Positions 10,091 through 18,309 of a stretch of 39,096 nt of DNA are shown here, piece after piece. The position numbers and the translations under genes are program-made. The notes below the pieces were generated by a model. It saw only the letters and a list, made by a program, of their open reading frames with translations, was not told the origin of the DNA and did not search any database. Source of the stretch: Rhizobiaceae bacterium (GTDB taxonomy: Bacteria; Pseudomonadota; Alphaproteobacteria; Rhizobiales; Rhizobiaceae); assembly GCA_027483885.1 (NCBI GenBank), contig JAIXTO010000170.1:1-39096 (forward strand). Reading direction: 5' to 3'. Numbering within the stretch: the first letter of the stretch is position 1; each line of letters begins with the position of its first letter.

Positions 10091-10855
10091 TTACCGGTTG
10101 CTGCGCTGTAGAAAAGCTTCGAAACCGGCGCGGGCTTCGGCGCTTTTCAGCTGGCTTGCAAAATGCACCATCTCCTCGTCCATGCGCGCCAGAACCTCCT
10201 GCGTGTTGCCGCGCACGAGATCGCGGGCGATCTTCAGGGCGCCCACGGGTTTTGCGGCAAGCGCGGCGGCAAGTCTCAATGTTTCCGCCTCCACCTCCCC
10301 GGCCTCGACCACCTTCCAGATCAATCCGGCCTCGCGGGCGGCCTCGGCCGAAAACCCCTCGCCGGCCACCAGGAGCGCAAAGGCGCGCTGATGGCCCATG
10401 ATGCGGGGCGCAAGAAGGCTGGATGCTGCCTCCGGCACCAGCGCCAGATCAACGAAGGGCGTGCGAAACAGGCTGCGGGAGGAGGCGATGGTGAGATCGC
10501 AATGCAGGTTCAGCGTCGTGCCGATGCCGATGGCAAGGCCATCGACGCCGGAGACCAGCGGCTTGTCGAACGTGGCCAGCGTTTTGAGAAAATCCACGGC
10601 GGCCGGCGGTTCTGTCGTGCCGGACATGGCATAGGCCAGAAAATCGGCCATGTCGTTTCCGGCGGAAAAGCAGCCCTCGGAGCCTAAGAAGGCAACGGCG
10701 CGGATGGCGGGATCGTCACTTGCCGCCTTCAGCGCCGCCACCATGGTGCGATACATCGGCGAGGTGATGGCGTTTTTCTTGTCCGGCCGGTTGAAGCGGA
10801 TGACGGTCACGCCTGCAAAACGCTCCGGCTGTTCGATCAGGATCAGATCGCTCAT
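10091..10855 (-). CDS. Enoyl-CoA hydratase/isomerase (crotonase family)
   Basis: A 254-aa cytoplasmic crotonase-family enzyme, acting on an enoyl-CoA in fatty-acid or branched-chain acyl-CoA breakdown. The first oxyanion-hole motif is GCFSAGNDMADF (about 61-72) and the second is GVDGLAIGIGTTL (103-115). Glu142 in LVPEAASS is at the usual second acidic position. The first catalytic Glu of classical hydratases is replaced (IGIGTTLN). This pattern is closer to enoyl-CoA isomerases and PaaG-like enzymes than to true hydratases, so isomerase activity is as likely as hydration. It starts 11 bp after the acyl-CoA dehydrogenase stop and is surely co-transcribed with it. Confidence 0.9.
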   Translation of the reverse strand: MSDLILIEQPERFAGVTVIRFNRPDKKNAITSPMYRTMVAALKAASDDPAIRAVAFLGSEGCFSAGNDMADFLAYAMSGTTEPPAAVDFLKTLATFDKPLVSGVDGLAIGIGTTLNLHCDLTIASSRSLFRTPFVDLALVPEAASSLLAPRIMGHQRAFALLVAGEGFSAEAAREAGLIWKVVEAGEVEAETLRLAAALAAKPVGALKIARDLVRGNTQEVLARMDEEMVHFASQLKSAEARAGFEAFLQRSNR

Positions 10856-10866
10856 GGCTCTCTCCT

Positions 10867-12657
10867 TCAGCCGAACACGGCGCGGGCGGCGGCAAGGCTT
10901 GGGGCCCCGTTCACCACCCGGTCCTTGAGGGCTGCGGTTTCGGCAATCAGGTTTTCGACGGCAAACCGGCAGAGCGCCACGCGTTCCGCCCTGCCATGCG
11001 CCTCATCCGCGAGCGCCCCCTTGGCGAGATAGATGCCGGTGAGTGCCAGCCCGAACAGCCGCAGATAGGGCGTGGCACCCGAAAGCGCTGCCACCGCATT
11101 TCCAGCCGCATGCTGCGCGAGCAGCCATTCTGTGGAAGCGTCGAGGTCATCAAGGCTTTCAGCAAGCCGGGCTGCCGTCTCGCCAAAACCATCGAGGTTG
11201 GAGGCGCGCACAGCCTCAGTCACGGCTCGCATTTCTGCAATGAAGCCGCGCACATGGCCGCCCTCCGACAGTGGCAGTTTTCGCGTCACGAGATCGATGG
11301 CCTGAATGCCGTTGGTGCCCTCATAGATCGGGGCGATCCGGGCATCGCGCAGCAATTGCGCAGCACCGGTTTCCTCGATGAACCCCATGCCGCCATGCAC
11401 CTGAATGCCAAGCGAGGCGACATCAACGCCGATATCCGTGGCAAAGGCTTTTGCAATCGGCGTCAGAAGGGCGGCGCGCTCCTGCCAGAACGGCGTTTCG
11501 CCGGCGTGATGCGACAGATCGATGGCGTGGGCGCAGGCATAGCAGATGGCGCGTGAGCCTTGCGTCAGCACCTTCATGGTCAAAAGCATGCGCACCACAT
11601 CCGGATGCTCGATGATCGGGCTCATGCCGCCGCCGGCGGGCTTTTCCCCGCTCCAGGCCGGCGCCTTGCCCTGCGTGCGGTCGCGCGCATAGGCAACAGC
11701 CTTCTGGGTTGCCGCTTCCGCAACGGCCACGCCCTGCATGCCAACGGCGAGCCGCGCATTGTTCATCATGGTGAACATGCAGGCGAGGCCACGGTTTTCC
11801 TCGCCAACCAGCCAGCCGATGGCGCCGGCTTCCTCGCCATAACGGCCGTCGCCATAGATCATCGTGCAGGTGGGCGAGCCGTGGATGCCGAGCTTGTGCT
11901 CCAGCGAATGGCAGAACAGGTCGTTGCGGGCACCGAGCGTGCCGTCCTCGTTGACGAGGAATTTTGGCACGAGAAACAGCGAGATGCCGCGCGTTCCCGC
12001 CGGCGCATCGGGAAGCCGCGCCAGCACCAGATGAATGATGTTGTCGCTCGCGTCGTGTTCGCCCCAGGTGATGTAGATCTTCTGGCCAAAGATCCGATAA
12101 GTGCCGTCGCTTCTCCGTTCGGCGCGCGTCTTGAGGACGCCGAGATCGGAGCCCGCATGCGGTTCGGTAAGGTTCATCGTGCCCGTCCATTCGCCGGAGA
12201 CGAGCTTTTCCAGATAGGTCTGCTGCAGCAGGCGGCTGCCATGCGCCTTCAGGGCCTCGATGGCGCCAACCGTCAGCGTCGGCCCGAGCGTGAAGCCGAT
12301 GGAGGCGGAATTCCACATTTCAAGCGTTGCGACATTGAGCATATTGGGCAGGCCCTGCCCGCCAAATTCCTCCGGTGCCGTCAAGCCGTTCCAGCCGCCG
12401 GCACACCAGTCCTTGTAGAGTGCCACCCAGCCATCCGGCGAGATGACCTTGCCATCCTCGGCCATGCGGGCACCCTGCGTGTCGCCGATCCGTCCGAGTG
12501 GCGCCATCTCGTCGGTCGCAAACCGGCCGGCCTCGGACAAAATCGCCTCCACGAGGTCCTCGCTCAGATCGCCGAACCGCCCCTCGCCGATGGCCGCTTT
12601 CAGGCCGATGACATGGTTCAGGGTGAAGGCGATCTCCTCGACCGGTGCCTTGTACAT
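10867..12657 (-). CDS. Acyl-CoA dehydrogenase, long form with C-terminal extension
   Basis: A 596-aa FAD enzyme that oxidises an acyl-CoA to the trans-2-enoyl-CoA. It is longer than ordinary 380-aa acyl-CoA dehydrogenases because of an N-terminal segment and a C-terminal domain of about 130 aa, as in the AidB/DmdC-like long group. Motifs include GEWTGTMNLTEPHAGSDLG (FAD/substrate loop), RIFGQKIYITWGEHD, VHGGMGFIEETGAAQLLRDA and the catalytic Glu446 in YEGTNGIQAIDL. The ATG at 12657 has a strong AGGAGGAG 5-6 nt upstream. It is first in an operon with the enoyl-CoA hydratase/isomerase. The promoter has a palindrome suited to acyl-CoA-responsive control. Long-chain, branched-chain and methylmercaptopropionyl-CoA substrates are all possible. 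Confidence 0.93.
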   Translation of the reverse strand: MYKAPVEEIAFTLNHVIGLKAAIGEGRFGDLSEDLVEAILSEAGRFATDEMAPLGRIGDTQGARMAEDGKVISPDGWVALYKDWCAGGWNGLTAPEEFGGQGLPNMLNVATLEMWNSASIGFTLGPTLTVGAIEALKAHGSRLLQQTYLEKLVSGEWTGTMNLTEPHAGSDLGVLKTRAERRSDGTYRIFGQKIYITWGEHDASDNIIHLVLARLPDAPAGTRGISLFLVPKFLVNEDGTLGARNDLFCHSLEHKLGIHGSPTCTMIYGDGRYGEEAGAIGWLVGEENRGLACMFTMMNNARLAVGMQGVAVAEAATQKAVAYARDRTQGKAPAWSGEKPAGGGMSPIIEHPDVVRMLLTMKVLTQGSRAICYACAHAIDLSHHAGETPFWQERAALLTPIAKAFATDIGVDVASLGIQVHGGMGFIEETGAAQLLRDARIAPIYEGTNGIQAIDLVTRKLPLSEGGHVRGFIAEMRAVTEAVRASNLDGFGETAARLAESLDDLDASTEWLLAQHAAGNAVAALSGATPYLRLFGLALTGIYLAKGALADEAHGRAERVALCRFAVENLIAETAALKDRVVNGAPSLAAARAVFG

Positions 12658-12715
12658 GAGAACTCCTCCTCAGTCGTTCCTCGCGGCGCGTCCAGAGCGC
12701 TCCGCCTCCATATGC

Positions 12716-12745
12716 TTTTTACGTAAACGTAAGATGTTTTGTCAA
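12716..12745 (-). promoter_or_regulatory. Promoter with palindromic operator for the acyl-CoA dehydrogenase operon
   Basis: On the minus strand a consensus -35 (TTGACA, 12745-12740) is followed after 18 bp by a -10-like TAAAAA (12721-12716). A perfect palindrome, TTACGT-AA-ACGTAA (12719-12732), occupies the spacer and runs into the -10. An operator within a slightly long spacer is the classic layout for MerR-family control. LiuR, a MerR-type regulator of branched-chain acyl-CoA catabolism in proteobacteria, is one candidate. The regulator assignment is inference, but the palindrome and its placement are direct. Confidence 0.7.
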
Positions 12746-12942
12746 TCGCGAAGGCCAAAGCGGCCGCCACGGTATTTGTGACAATTGACCAACACGGCGA
12801 CAAAGACCGTCACACAGTCGCGATAAGGAGGAAGCAAGGGGCTTCCGCCCGCTGCACGCCACCGTTATCCTCACCGTCAACGCCCAAGGCTGCAAGGCGG
12901 CAGCGGCACGGCGCCCTTCCCTTGTCATTTCCGGATATCCGT

Positions 12943-13944
12943 ATGGTGCTTCTCACCCCCTCCGTTCCCGGCCTCGTCTGGGCCTACCAGTTCCACAGCA
13001 ACACGAAGACCTGCCGCCAGCTGCCGACAGAAGCCGGCCGCGAGGAGCTGACGATCAGGGAAAACGGTGATTTCCTCTGGCTGCATCTGAACCTTGCCGA
13101 CCAGCGGGTGCCGGCCTTTCTCGAGGGTTTCGAAGCGCTTCCCCCGAACGTCGTTGCCGCTCTGACCACCCATGAAACCCATGCCTCGATCACACTCGAC
13201 GAGGGCACGGTCTATGGCACGCTGGTGGATTTCCAGCGGGATTTCGATGCCGATACGCGCGACATCGGCTGGCTGCATTTCGCCGTCTGCGGCAACCTCA
13301 TCATCACCACGCGCCTGCAGCCGCTGCGCTCCATCGACCGGGTGCGGGCCGCGGTGGAGAAGAACCCGGCGCGTTTTCGAAGACCGATCGACGTCTTCGA
13401 GGCCATCGTCGCGGAATTCCAGCGCACGATGATCTCGCTGGTGATCGAGCTGACCGAGGAGCTGAACCAGATCGAGGATGTCGTCTACGGCAATGATTCC
13501 CGCGACGAACGGCGACGGCTGGCGCCGGTGCGCCGCATCGTGGTTCGCCTGCACCGCCACCTGCGCACGGTACTGACGCTGATGCGACGGGCGGCGGCCG
13601 CCGACGAGGACGAAATGCCGGAGGGTTTTGACGATGTGGCCGGCCGCCTCACAAGCAGGCTCGAAGCGGTCGATCACGATGTCTATGCGCTGCAGGACCG
13701 GGCGCGGCTGCTGCACGAGGAAATCGATTCCAAGCTATCTTCGGAGACCAACCGCCACCTCTACATCCTCTCGCTGATGACGGCCTTCCTGCTGCCGCCC
13801 TCTCTGGTGACGGGCTTTTTCGGCATGAACACCGCAGCGCTGCCCTTTGCCCATGGCGAAAGCGGCACCTTTTATGCCTTCGGCTTCATGCTGTTGTCGG
13901 TAGCCTTTGCCTGGTGGCTTCTGAAACGCGCCGGCATTCTGTGA
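12943..13944 (+). CDS. CorA/ZntB-family divalent cation transporter
   Basis: A 333-aa inner-membrane transporter of the CorA superfamily. A large cytoplasmic N-terminal domain is followed by a long helix rich in charged residues (about 190-270). Two C-terminal membrane helices follow (about 273-293 and 312-330), separated by the periplasmic signature GMN at 294-296 in FFGMNTAALPF, the selectivity loop. Transport of Mg2+ or Zn2+ (ZntB-like) cannot be told apart here. The start at 12943 (MVLLTPSVPG) has CCGGA about 8 nt upstream. An upstream extension in frame to 12739 is basic, low-complexity and overlaps the divergent promoter, so I reject it. It is divergent from the acyl-CoA dehydrogenase operon and convergent with a BA14K gene. 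Confidence 0.9.
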   Translation: MVLLTPSVPGLVWAYQFHSNTKTCRQLPTEAGREELTIRENGDFLWLHLNLADQRVPAFLEGFEALPPNVVAALTTHETHASITLDEGTVYGTLVDFQRDFDADTRDIGWLHFAVCGNLIITTRLQPLRSIDRVRAAVEKNPARFRRPIDVFEAIVAEFQRTMISLVIELTEELNQIEDVVYGNDSRDERRRLAPVRRIVVRLHRHLRTVLTLMRRAAAADEDEMPEGFDDVAGRLTSRLEAVDHDVYALQDRARLLHEEIDSKLSSETNRHLYILSLMTAFLLPPSLVTGFFGMNTAALPFAHGESGTFYAFGFMLLSVAFAWWLLKRAGIL

Positions 13945-13956
13945 AGCGACCCAAGA

Positions 13957-13990
13957 AAAAGCCGCCCGGATTGGCATCCGGACGGCTTTT
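13957..13990. terminator. Bidirectional terminator between corA-like and BA14K genes
   Basis: A 15-bp stem with one mismatch (13957-13971 with 13976-13990) and a 4-nt loop ends in TTTT on the plus strand and in TTTTT on the minus strand. It is placed between two convergent stop codons. Confidence 0.88.
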
Positions 13991-14022
13991 CATGTTGGCG
14001 CTGGAACGGATCGTGACCCGTC

Positions 14023-14529
14023 TCAGTAATACGGCGACAGGCACTGCTGGCGTGGGCCTTCATAGGGCTGGAACGTGTTCGAATAGCTGTCATACGACCG
14101 ATAACGCGCCGCGCAATATTCATAGTGGCGTGGGTTGAGACCGGCGCGGACCGGAGCTGGCGCACGATATTCCGGCACGTAGCGCGGTGCCGGCACGTAA
14201 CGGGGCTCCGGACGTGGCTGGGCAATGGCACCGCCGATGATGGCACCGGCCGCAAAAGCGGCGAGCGGATACCAGTAGCCATCGCGGTAACGGTGGTTCG
14301 GGCGATGTTCGCGGTAACCGCGATAACCGCCATAATAACCGGAGCGGCCATAATCACCACCGTAATAACGGCGCGGTGGCGGCCCATCGCGCCAGTACTG
14401 TACGGTCACGACATCGCTGCCCGTGGCCGGCGCAACCGTCAGCGGCATGGCCTGCGAGGGCAGCATCGAGCCCGCCAGCATGGCCACCGATAGGCCGAGG
14501 ACGGATATCTTCTTCATCGACATCATCAT
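14023..14529 (-). CDS. BA14K-family secreted protein (1)
   Basis: A 168-aa exported protein. Residues 1-27 are a signal peptide ending SMLPSQA. A Tyr/Gly/Arg-rich repetitive segment follows (GGDYGRSGYYGGYRGYREH), then a glycine-zipper-like hydrophobic patch (PLAAFAAGAIIGGAIAQ), a Pro-rich linker and a C-terminal BA14K domain (YCAARYRSYDSYSNTFQPY and RQQCLSPYY with two Cys). BA14K was named from a Brucella immunoreactive antigen with lectin-like properties. Its function in free-living rhizobia is unclear, and an envelope role is probable. The first of three consecutive ATGs (14529) has GGAG 6 nt upstream, which fixes the start. Longer versions would hide the signal peptide. Confidence 0.87.
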   Translation of the reverse strand: MMMSMKKISVLGLSVAMLAGSMLPSQAMPLTVAPATGSDVVTVQYWRDGPPPRRYYGGDYGRSGYYGGYRGYREHRPNHRYRDGYWYPLAAFAAGAIIGGAIAQPRPEPRYVPAPRYVPEYRAPAPVRAGLNPRHYEYCAARYRSYDSYSNTFQPYEGPRQQCLSPYY

Positions 14530-14710
14530 TCCAGTCTCCAATCCGGAAATGGGGGCACGAAGGCCGGGCCGGACATCCGTCACCACGGCTTTCGCGTGTA
14601 TGAGCAAACCCTAGCTTTGCCTGTCTGAACCGGCGATTAACGATCAGGTGGCGCCAAAATGCCGGCTTCACATTTGCGTTTTGCAGATCCGGACAGACAG
14701 CCTGAACCAG

Positions 14711-14742
14711 AAAATCCGGCCCCCGCACAGTGCGGAGGCCGG
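14711..14742 (-). terminator. Terminator of the second BA14K gene
   Basis: An 11-bp stem with one wobble pair (14732-14742 with 14716-14726) is followed on the minus strand by ATTTTCT, about 40 bp past the BA14K stop codon. The two BA14K genes are therefore probably separate transcripts. Confidence 0.8.
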
Positions 14743-14784
14743 AGCATTTCGATGAGGGTCAAACCCGAAGAGAAACTGCAGCTC

Positions 14785-15252
14785 TTAGTAAGGCGAGTTG
14801 CAGCTCAGGCGCTCGCCGCGGCTGTTTGCGACAAACGTGTTGTCGGAAGCGCGGTAGGTCCTGTAGCGGTTCTGGCACCACGAATAGTGGCTCTGCGAGT
14901 AGCGGCCGGGGCTGACACGCTGCGGCTGCGACATGGCGCCGCCGATGATGGAGCCGGCGGCAAAGGCTGCGAGCGGAAACCACATGCCATTGTGCTGGCG
15001 ATAACCCGGGCGACGGTCGCGATAACCGCGATGGCCGTTATAATAACCCTCCCGATGCGGCGGGCGACGATATTGACGGCGATCGTTGAAATGGCGGCGA
15101 TCGTCGCGGCGCCACTGCACATCCGTTGCCTGTGTCTGCACGGACGAACGCTCGACCGGCACGATCGGCATGGCCTGAACCGGGGCAAGGCCGGTGAATG
15201 TCACCGCAAGACCCGTCACCAGGATGGCCAGTTTTTTCTTGATAGTACCCAT
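14785..15252 (-). CDS. BA14K-family secreted protein (2)
   Basis: A 155-aa paralogue of the gene at 14023-14529 with the same architecture. It has a signal peptide (1-27, GLAPVQA end), an Arg/Tyr-rich repetitive stretch (DRRQYRRPPHREGYYNGHRG), a glycine-zipper-like patch (PLAAFAAGSIIGGAMSQP) and a C-terminal BA14K domain (HYSWCQNRYRTYRASDNTF and LSCNSPY). The hydrophobic patch is nearly identical in the two proteins while the linkers differ, consistent with tandem duplication and divergence. The start at 15252 has GAGG 10 nt upstream. A small palindrome (15266-15270 with 15278-15282) lies just upstream of the start and may be in the leader or promoter. Confidence 0.87.
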   Translation of the reverse strand: MGTIKKKLAILVTGLAVTFTGLAPVQAMPIVPVERSSVQTQATDVQWRRDDRRHFNDRRQYRRPPHREGYYNGHRGYRDRRPGYRQHNGMWFPLAAFAAGSIIGGAMSQPQRVSPGRYSQSHYSWCQNRYRTYRASDNTFVANSRGERLSCNSPY

Positions 15253-15374
15253 GGGGGTGTTTCCTCTGTCTTATTTCGACAGTCAACGCACCGGCCGTGG
15301 ACAGGTTCCCCCAAACCGTGTCCACCCATGAGATTACACGCCTGAACAGCTATTGAACCTGCAAAGCGCCGCCG

Positions 15375-16457
15375 TCAGATCTCGATCTCGACATCACCCT
15401 TGGGACGCGAGCAGCAGGCAAGAATATAACCTTCCTCGATTTCCTCATCGAGAATGCCGCCATTGTGGTTCATGTCCACTTCGCCGGACAGGAGCATGAC
15501 GCGGCAGGTGCCGCAGAGACCGGATTCGCAGGCCGCCCCGATGCGCACGCCATTGGCCCGCGCCGTCATCAGGATAGTTTCCCCCGGTTTGCACGCTGCC
15601 TGCTTGCCGGCAATGGCAAACGAGACCATGGCGGGCACGTCGCCTTCGGCCAGCGCCACCGCTTCCACTTCGACGGTCGGCACCGCCGGCTGGAAACTTT
15701 CCTGGTGGTAGCGGGCCATGTCGAAGCCCGCCCCTTCCAGCGCCGAGCGCACGGCGGCCATGAACGGCTCCGGCCCGCAGCAGAAGATGGTGCGATCGAG
15801 GAAATCCGGCGACAGAAGCGAGATCTTGGCGCGGTCAACAAAGCCGCGCAGGCCGTGCCAGGGTTCCGCCTTGCCGCAATGCTCCACCACGAAGCCAAGA
15901 TTGAGCTTTGGCATCAGCCGCGACAGGTTTTCCAGCTCGTAACGGAAGATGATCTCCGACGGCGAGCGGGCGCAGTTGATGAAAACGATATCCGACAGCG
16001 GCGCGCGGTCGGCCATGTCGCGCGTCATCGACATCATCGGCGTGATGCCGGAGCCTGCCGAGATGAACAGGTATTTTTCGCCCGGATGTTTTACATAGGA
16101 AAAATCGCCGAGCGGGCCGTAAGCGCGCATCTTCATGCCGGGCTTCAGGTGCTCGAACATCCAGCGGGTGCCGATGCTGTCCTTCTGCGCCTTCACCGTC
16201 ACCGCCAGCGCATAAGGCCGCGACGGGCTGGAGGACAGCGTATAGGTGCGCATGACAGGCTCCGGCCCGACCGGGATTTCCAGCGTGACGAACTGGCCCG
16301 GCAGATAGCGGAACCAGACGGAGCGCTCCGCCTTGAAGGTGAAGGTCATGACATCGGGCGCCTCCAGTGTCACGGAGGTGCATTCGAGAAGATGCAGCCG
16401 GTCGCTCCACGGCACCATCTGGTCGAAATGCTGGTAGGTCGTCACGGCCATGTTCAT
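15375..16457 (-). CDS. gbcB: Glycine-betaine-type demethylase reductase subunit (ferredoxin-NAD(P)H oxidoreductase)
   Basis: A 360-aa reductase that moves electrons from NAD(P)H through a flavin and a 2Fe-2S centre to its oxygenase partner. The N-terminal flavin domain has RTYTLSSSPSRP, the central NAD domain has FISAGSGITPMMSMTRDM, and the C-terminal plant-type ferredoxin has Cys310, Cys315, Cys318 and Cys348 (C-x4-C-x2-C-x29-C). The neighbouring Rieske gene on the same strand ends 128 bp upstream, which supports a GbcA/GbcB pair. In Pseudomonas GbcAB demethylates glycine betaine to dimethylglycine. Close relatives act on stachydrine or carnitine-related amines, so the exact substrate is inferred. 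ATG at 16457 or 16451 are both possible starts. Confidence 0.88.
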   Translation of the reverse strand: MNMAVTTYQHFDQMVPWSDRLHLLECTSVTLEAPDVMTFTFKAERSVWFRYLPGQFVTLEIPVGPEPVMRTYTLSSSPSRPYALAVTVKAQKDSIGTRWMFEHLKPGMKMRAYGPLGDFSYVKHPGEKYLFISAGSGITPMMSMTRDMADRAPLSDIVFINCARSPSEIIFRYELENLSRLMPKLNLGFVVEHCGKAEPWHGLRGFVDRAKISLLSPDFLDRTIFCCGPEPFMAAVRSALEGAGFDMARYHQESFQPAVPTVEVEAVALAEGDVPAMVSFAIAGKQAACKPGETILMTARANGVRIGAACESGLCGTCRVMLLSGEVDMNHNGGILDEEIEEGYILACCSRPKGDVEIEI

Positions 16458-16585
16458 CTCACGTCATTCCGTCTGCGGGCAGATTGTTCGGTTATCTCGT
16501 CGCTCACAGTCTGTTCAAGAATTCTCTTCGGCGCGGCGCAGAAATCGCCATGTCAGCCCGCCGGAGAGAATGATGGGACAGACTG

Positions 16586-17830
16586 TCAGGCAACGGCCGA
16601 AAGCTTTGCCTTGTCGCCCTGCAGGCGGTTCAGCATGAAGGTCGTGTACCAGTCAACGAACTGCATCACGCCGCCTTCGTGATCCGGCGAATAGGGGCCG
16701 GGCTCATAGGCGGGCGAGCGGATGCCGAAGGCGTTTTCTTCCACGATGGAGCGATCCTGGTCGTTGGTCATGTTCCACACATGCGTCAGTTCTTCCAGGT
16801 CGTAATCGACGCCTTCCACCGCATCCTTGTGAACGAGCCACTTGGTGGTGACGGCGGTTTCCTCGGCCGACAACGGCAGCACGCGGAAGGAAATCGCGTG
16901 GTCGCCCAGCATGTGGTTCCAGGTGGTGGGGTAATGGAAGAGCAGCATGGTGCCGATATGGCTGATCGGCACATCATCCGACAGCGGACGCTTCACCGCC
17001 CGCTTGCCCGACATGGTGTAGCTTTCGGCTTCTTCGACGAGCGGCATGCGCGCCACGCGGAACTGGCCGCTCTCATGCATGGCAAATGTGCTCGGAAGGC
17101 CTGCCGCCTCGCAGCGCTGCCAGTGTTCAGAAATGAACGGATCGTCGCCGGCGCCCTGCACGCCGGTGGCCGTCGGGGCTTCCGGATAGGTGCGGCACAG
17201 TTCCGGATGGTTGCTGGCGCAGTGGTAGCACTCGCGGTTGTTTTCCCAGACGAGCTTCCAGTTGCCCTTTTCGATGATGGTGTTCTGGTAGGCGACCTTG
17301 GCCTCCGACAGCCGGTGCGGTGCCATGTAGGGCTCGACCATCTGGCGCACGGGGGCAAAATCCGGCGCCTCCTCGGCCAGGCAGATGAAGATGTAACCGG
17401 CCACCGTTTCGCAGTGAACCTGCTTCATGCCGAACTGCGCCTTGTCGAAATCCTCGCCCATCTGGCGGGCAAAGACCAGCGAGCCATCGAGATCATAGGT
17501 CCACTGGTGATAAGGACAGACGAGCTTTGCCGCGGCACCGCGTTCTTGCGTGCAGACGCGGTGGCCGCGGTGACGACAGGTGTTGTGGAAGGCGCGGATG
17601 AGCTTGTCGCGGCCGCGCACCACGACCACGGGATAATCGCCCACCTGCAGCGTGACGTAATTGCCGGCGCGCGGGATTTCGCAATCATGGCCAATGAACA
17701 GCCAGTCGCGATACCAGATGGTTTCGAGATCCAGCTTGTAATAATCCTGATCGATGTAGAACGGCTGCTCCAGGCTGAAGCCCGGGCGGTGGTTCTTCAA
17801 CTGCCGCAGCATGGTGTCGCGAATATCCAT
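16586..17830 (-). CDS. gbcA: Rieske non-haem iron oxygenase, glycine-betaine demethylase type
   Basis: A 414-aa Rieske oxygenase alpha subunit. The 2Fe-2S ligands are Cys85 and His87 (CRHRGHRVC) and Cys105 and His108 (CPYHQWTY). The mononuclear iron site has His203 and His208 in NRECYHCASNHPE, with an acidic ligand expected around residue 360. It should oxidatively remove a methyl group from a quaternary amine, most likely glycine betaine by its layout and its gbcB-like partner. The start at 17830 (MDIRDTMLRQ) has AAGGA 7 nt upstream. A farther start at 17902 lacks this. A long leader and phased upstream repeats suggest activator-dependent expression. In rhizobia betaine can be an osmoprotectant or a carbon and nitrogen source. 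Confidence 0.9.
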   Translation of the reverse strand: MDIRDTMLRQLKNHRPGFSLEQPFYIDQDYYKLDLETIWYRDWLFIGHDCEIPRAGNYVTLQVGDYPVVVVRGRDKLIRAFHNTCRHRGHRVCTQERGAAAKLVCPYHQWTYDLDGSLVFARQMGEDFDKAQFGMKQVHCETVAGYIFICLAEEAPDFAPVRQMVEPYMAPHRLSEAKVAYQNTIIEKGNWKLVWENNRECYHCASNHPELCRTYPEAPTATGVQGAGDDPFISEHWQRCEAAGLPSTFAMHESGQFRVARMPLVEEAESYTMSGKRAVKRPLSDDVPISHIGTMLLFHYPTTWNHMLGDHAISFRVLPLSAEETAVTTKWLVHKDAVEGVDYDLEELTHVWNMTNDQDRSIVEENAFGIRSPAYEPGPYSPDHEGGVMQFVDWYTTFMLNRLQGDKAKLSAVA

Positions 17831-18309
17831 CTTCCGTTCCTTCGATGGCGGGGATGCGAGCCAGGCATGGGAGGGTGCCTCAAAGGGCCGGGCCTTGTCC
17901 ATCCCCGTCGCCCACCGCGATGGGTCAACCTGTCACTCGGGCCTTTTTTCGGCAGCGCCGGCGGCTTTTGCCTCTGGCCGGCACCCCGGTTGTCTTCGCC
18001 TCTCGGCGGCGAAACCTCGAATGATCAAGATATAACCGAGCCCTCCCCGGCTGAGCGGATGCAATGCGACATGTCATCCCGCATTGACGACAAAACGCGA
18101 CATCCACCGCACCGGGCAACAGACACCTCCGGCCCCTGCATTTCTGCCGCCAAAGCGGGGTTTAGCGGATCGTGGCAGGCCAGCGCCTGCAACGTCCTGA
18201 CGGGAGAGAGCACGGCGCAAATGGAACAGTGGTCCCGATGTTCCAGCGCAAGCCACCGTTAAGGATGTTGCCCTAAACTTCAGCCCGAGACGACAGGGAG
18301 TGATTGAAC
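17831..18309. other. Divergent intergenic region between gbcA and an unknown gene
   Basis: A 479-bp region without a convincing gene. It holds the gbcA promoter region (see the regulatory entry) on the minus strand and the start region of the plus-strand gene at 18310. The segment 17900-18010 is GC-rich and I see no structured element there. Confidence 0.6.
18029..18102 (-). promoter_or_regulatory. Candidate activator-dependent gbcA promoter with three phased TGTCG sites
   Basis: On the minus strand three copies of TGTCG occur at 18102-18097 (TGTCGC), 18092-18087 (TGTCGT) and 18071-18066 (TGTCGC). Their start-to-start offsets of 10 and 21 bp put them on the same face of the helix. A -10-like TATATC lies at 18034-18029 with no recognisable -35, which would suit an activator-dependent promoter. 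GbdR, an AraC-type activator of gbcA in Pseudomonas, is the kind of regulator that could bind here. That link is inference. Confidence 0.45.

Noticed and set aside
10091..12657. The acyl-CoA dehydrogenase/hydratase pair as a DMSP (dmdC/dmdD) pathway
   Set aside because: The long dehydrogenase form fits, but no other dmd gene is nearby and the hydratase motifs are generic.
12825..12831. A perfect AAGGAGG in the gap before the transporter gene
   Set aside because: No start codon follows at a usable distance in any frame, so it is probably chance.
16679..18262. A 527-codon plus-strand open frame opposite gbcA
   Set aside because: It mirrors the Rieske gene on the other strand, whose metal-binding motifs are intact, and it has no recognisable domain.
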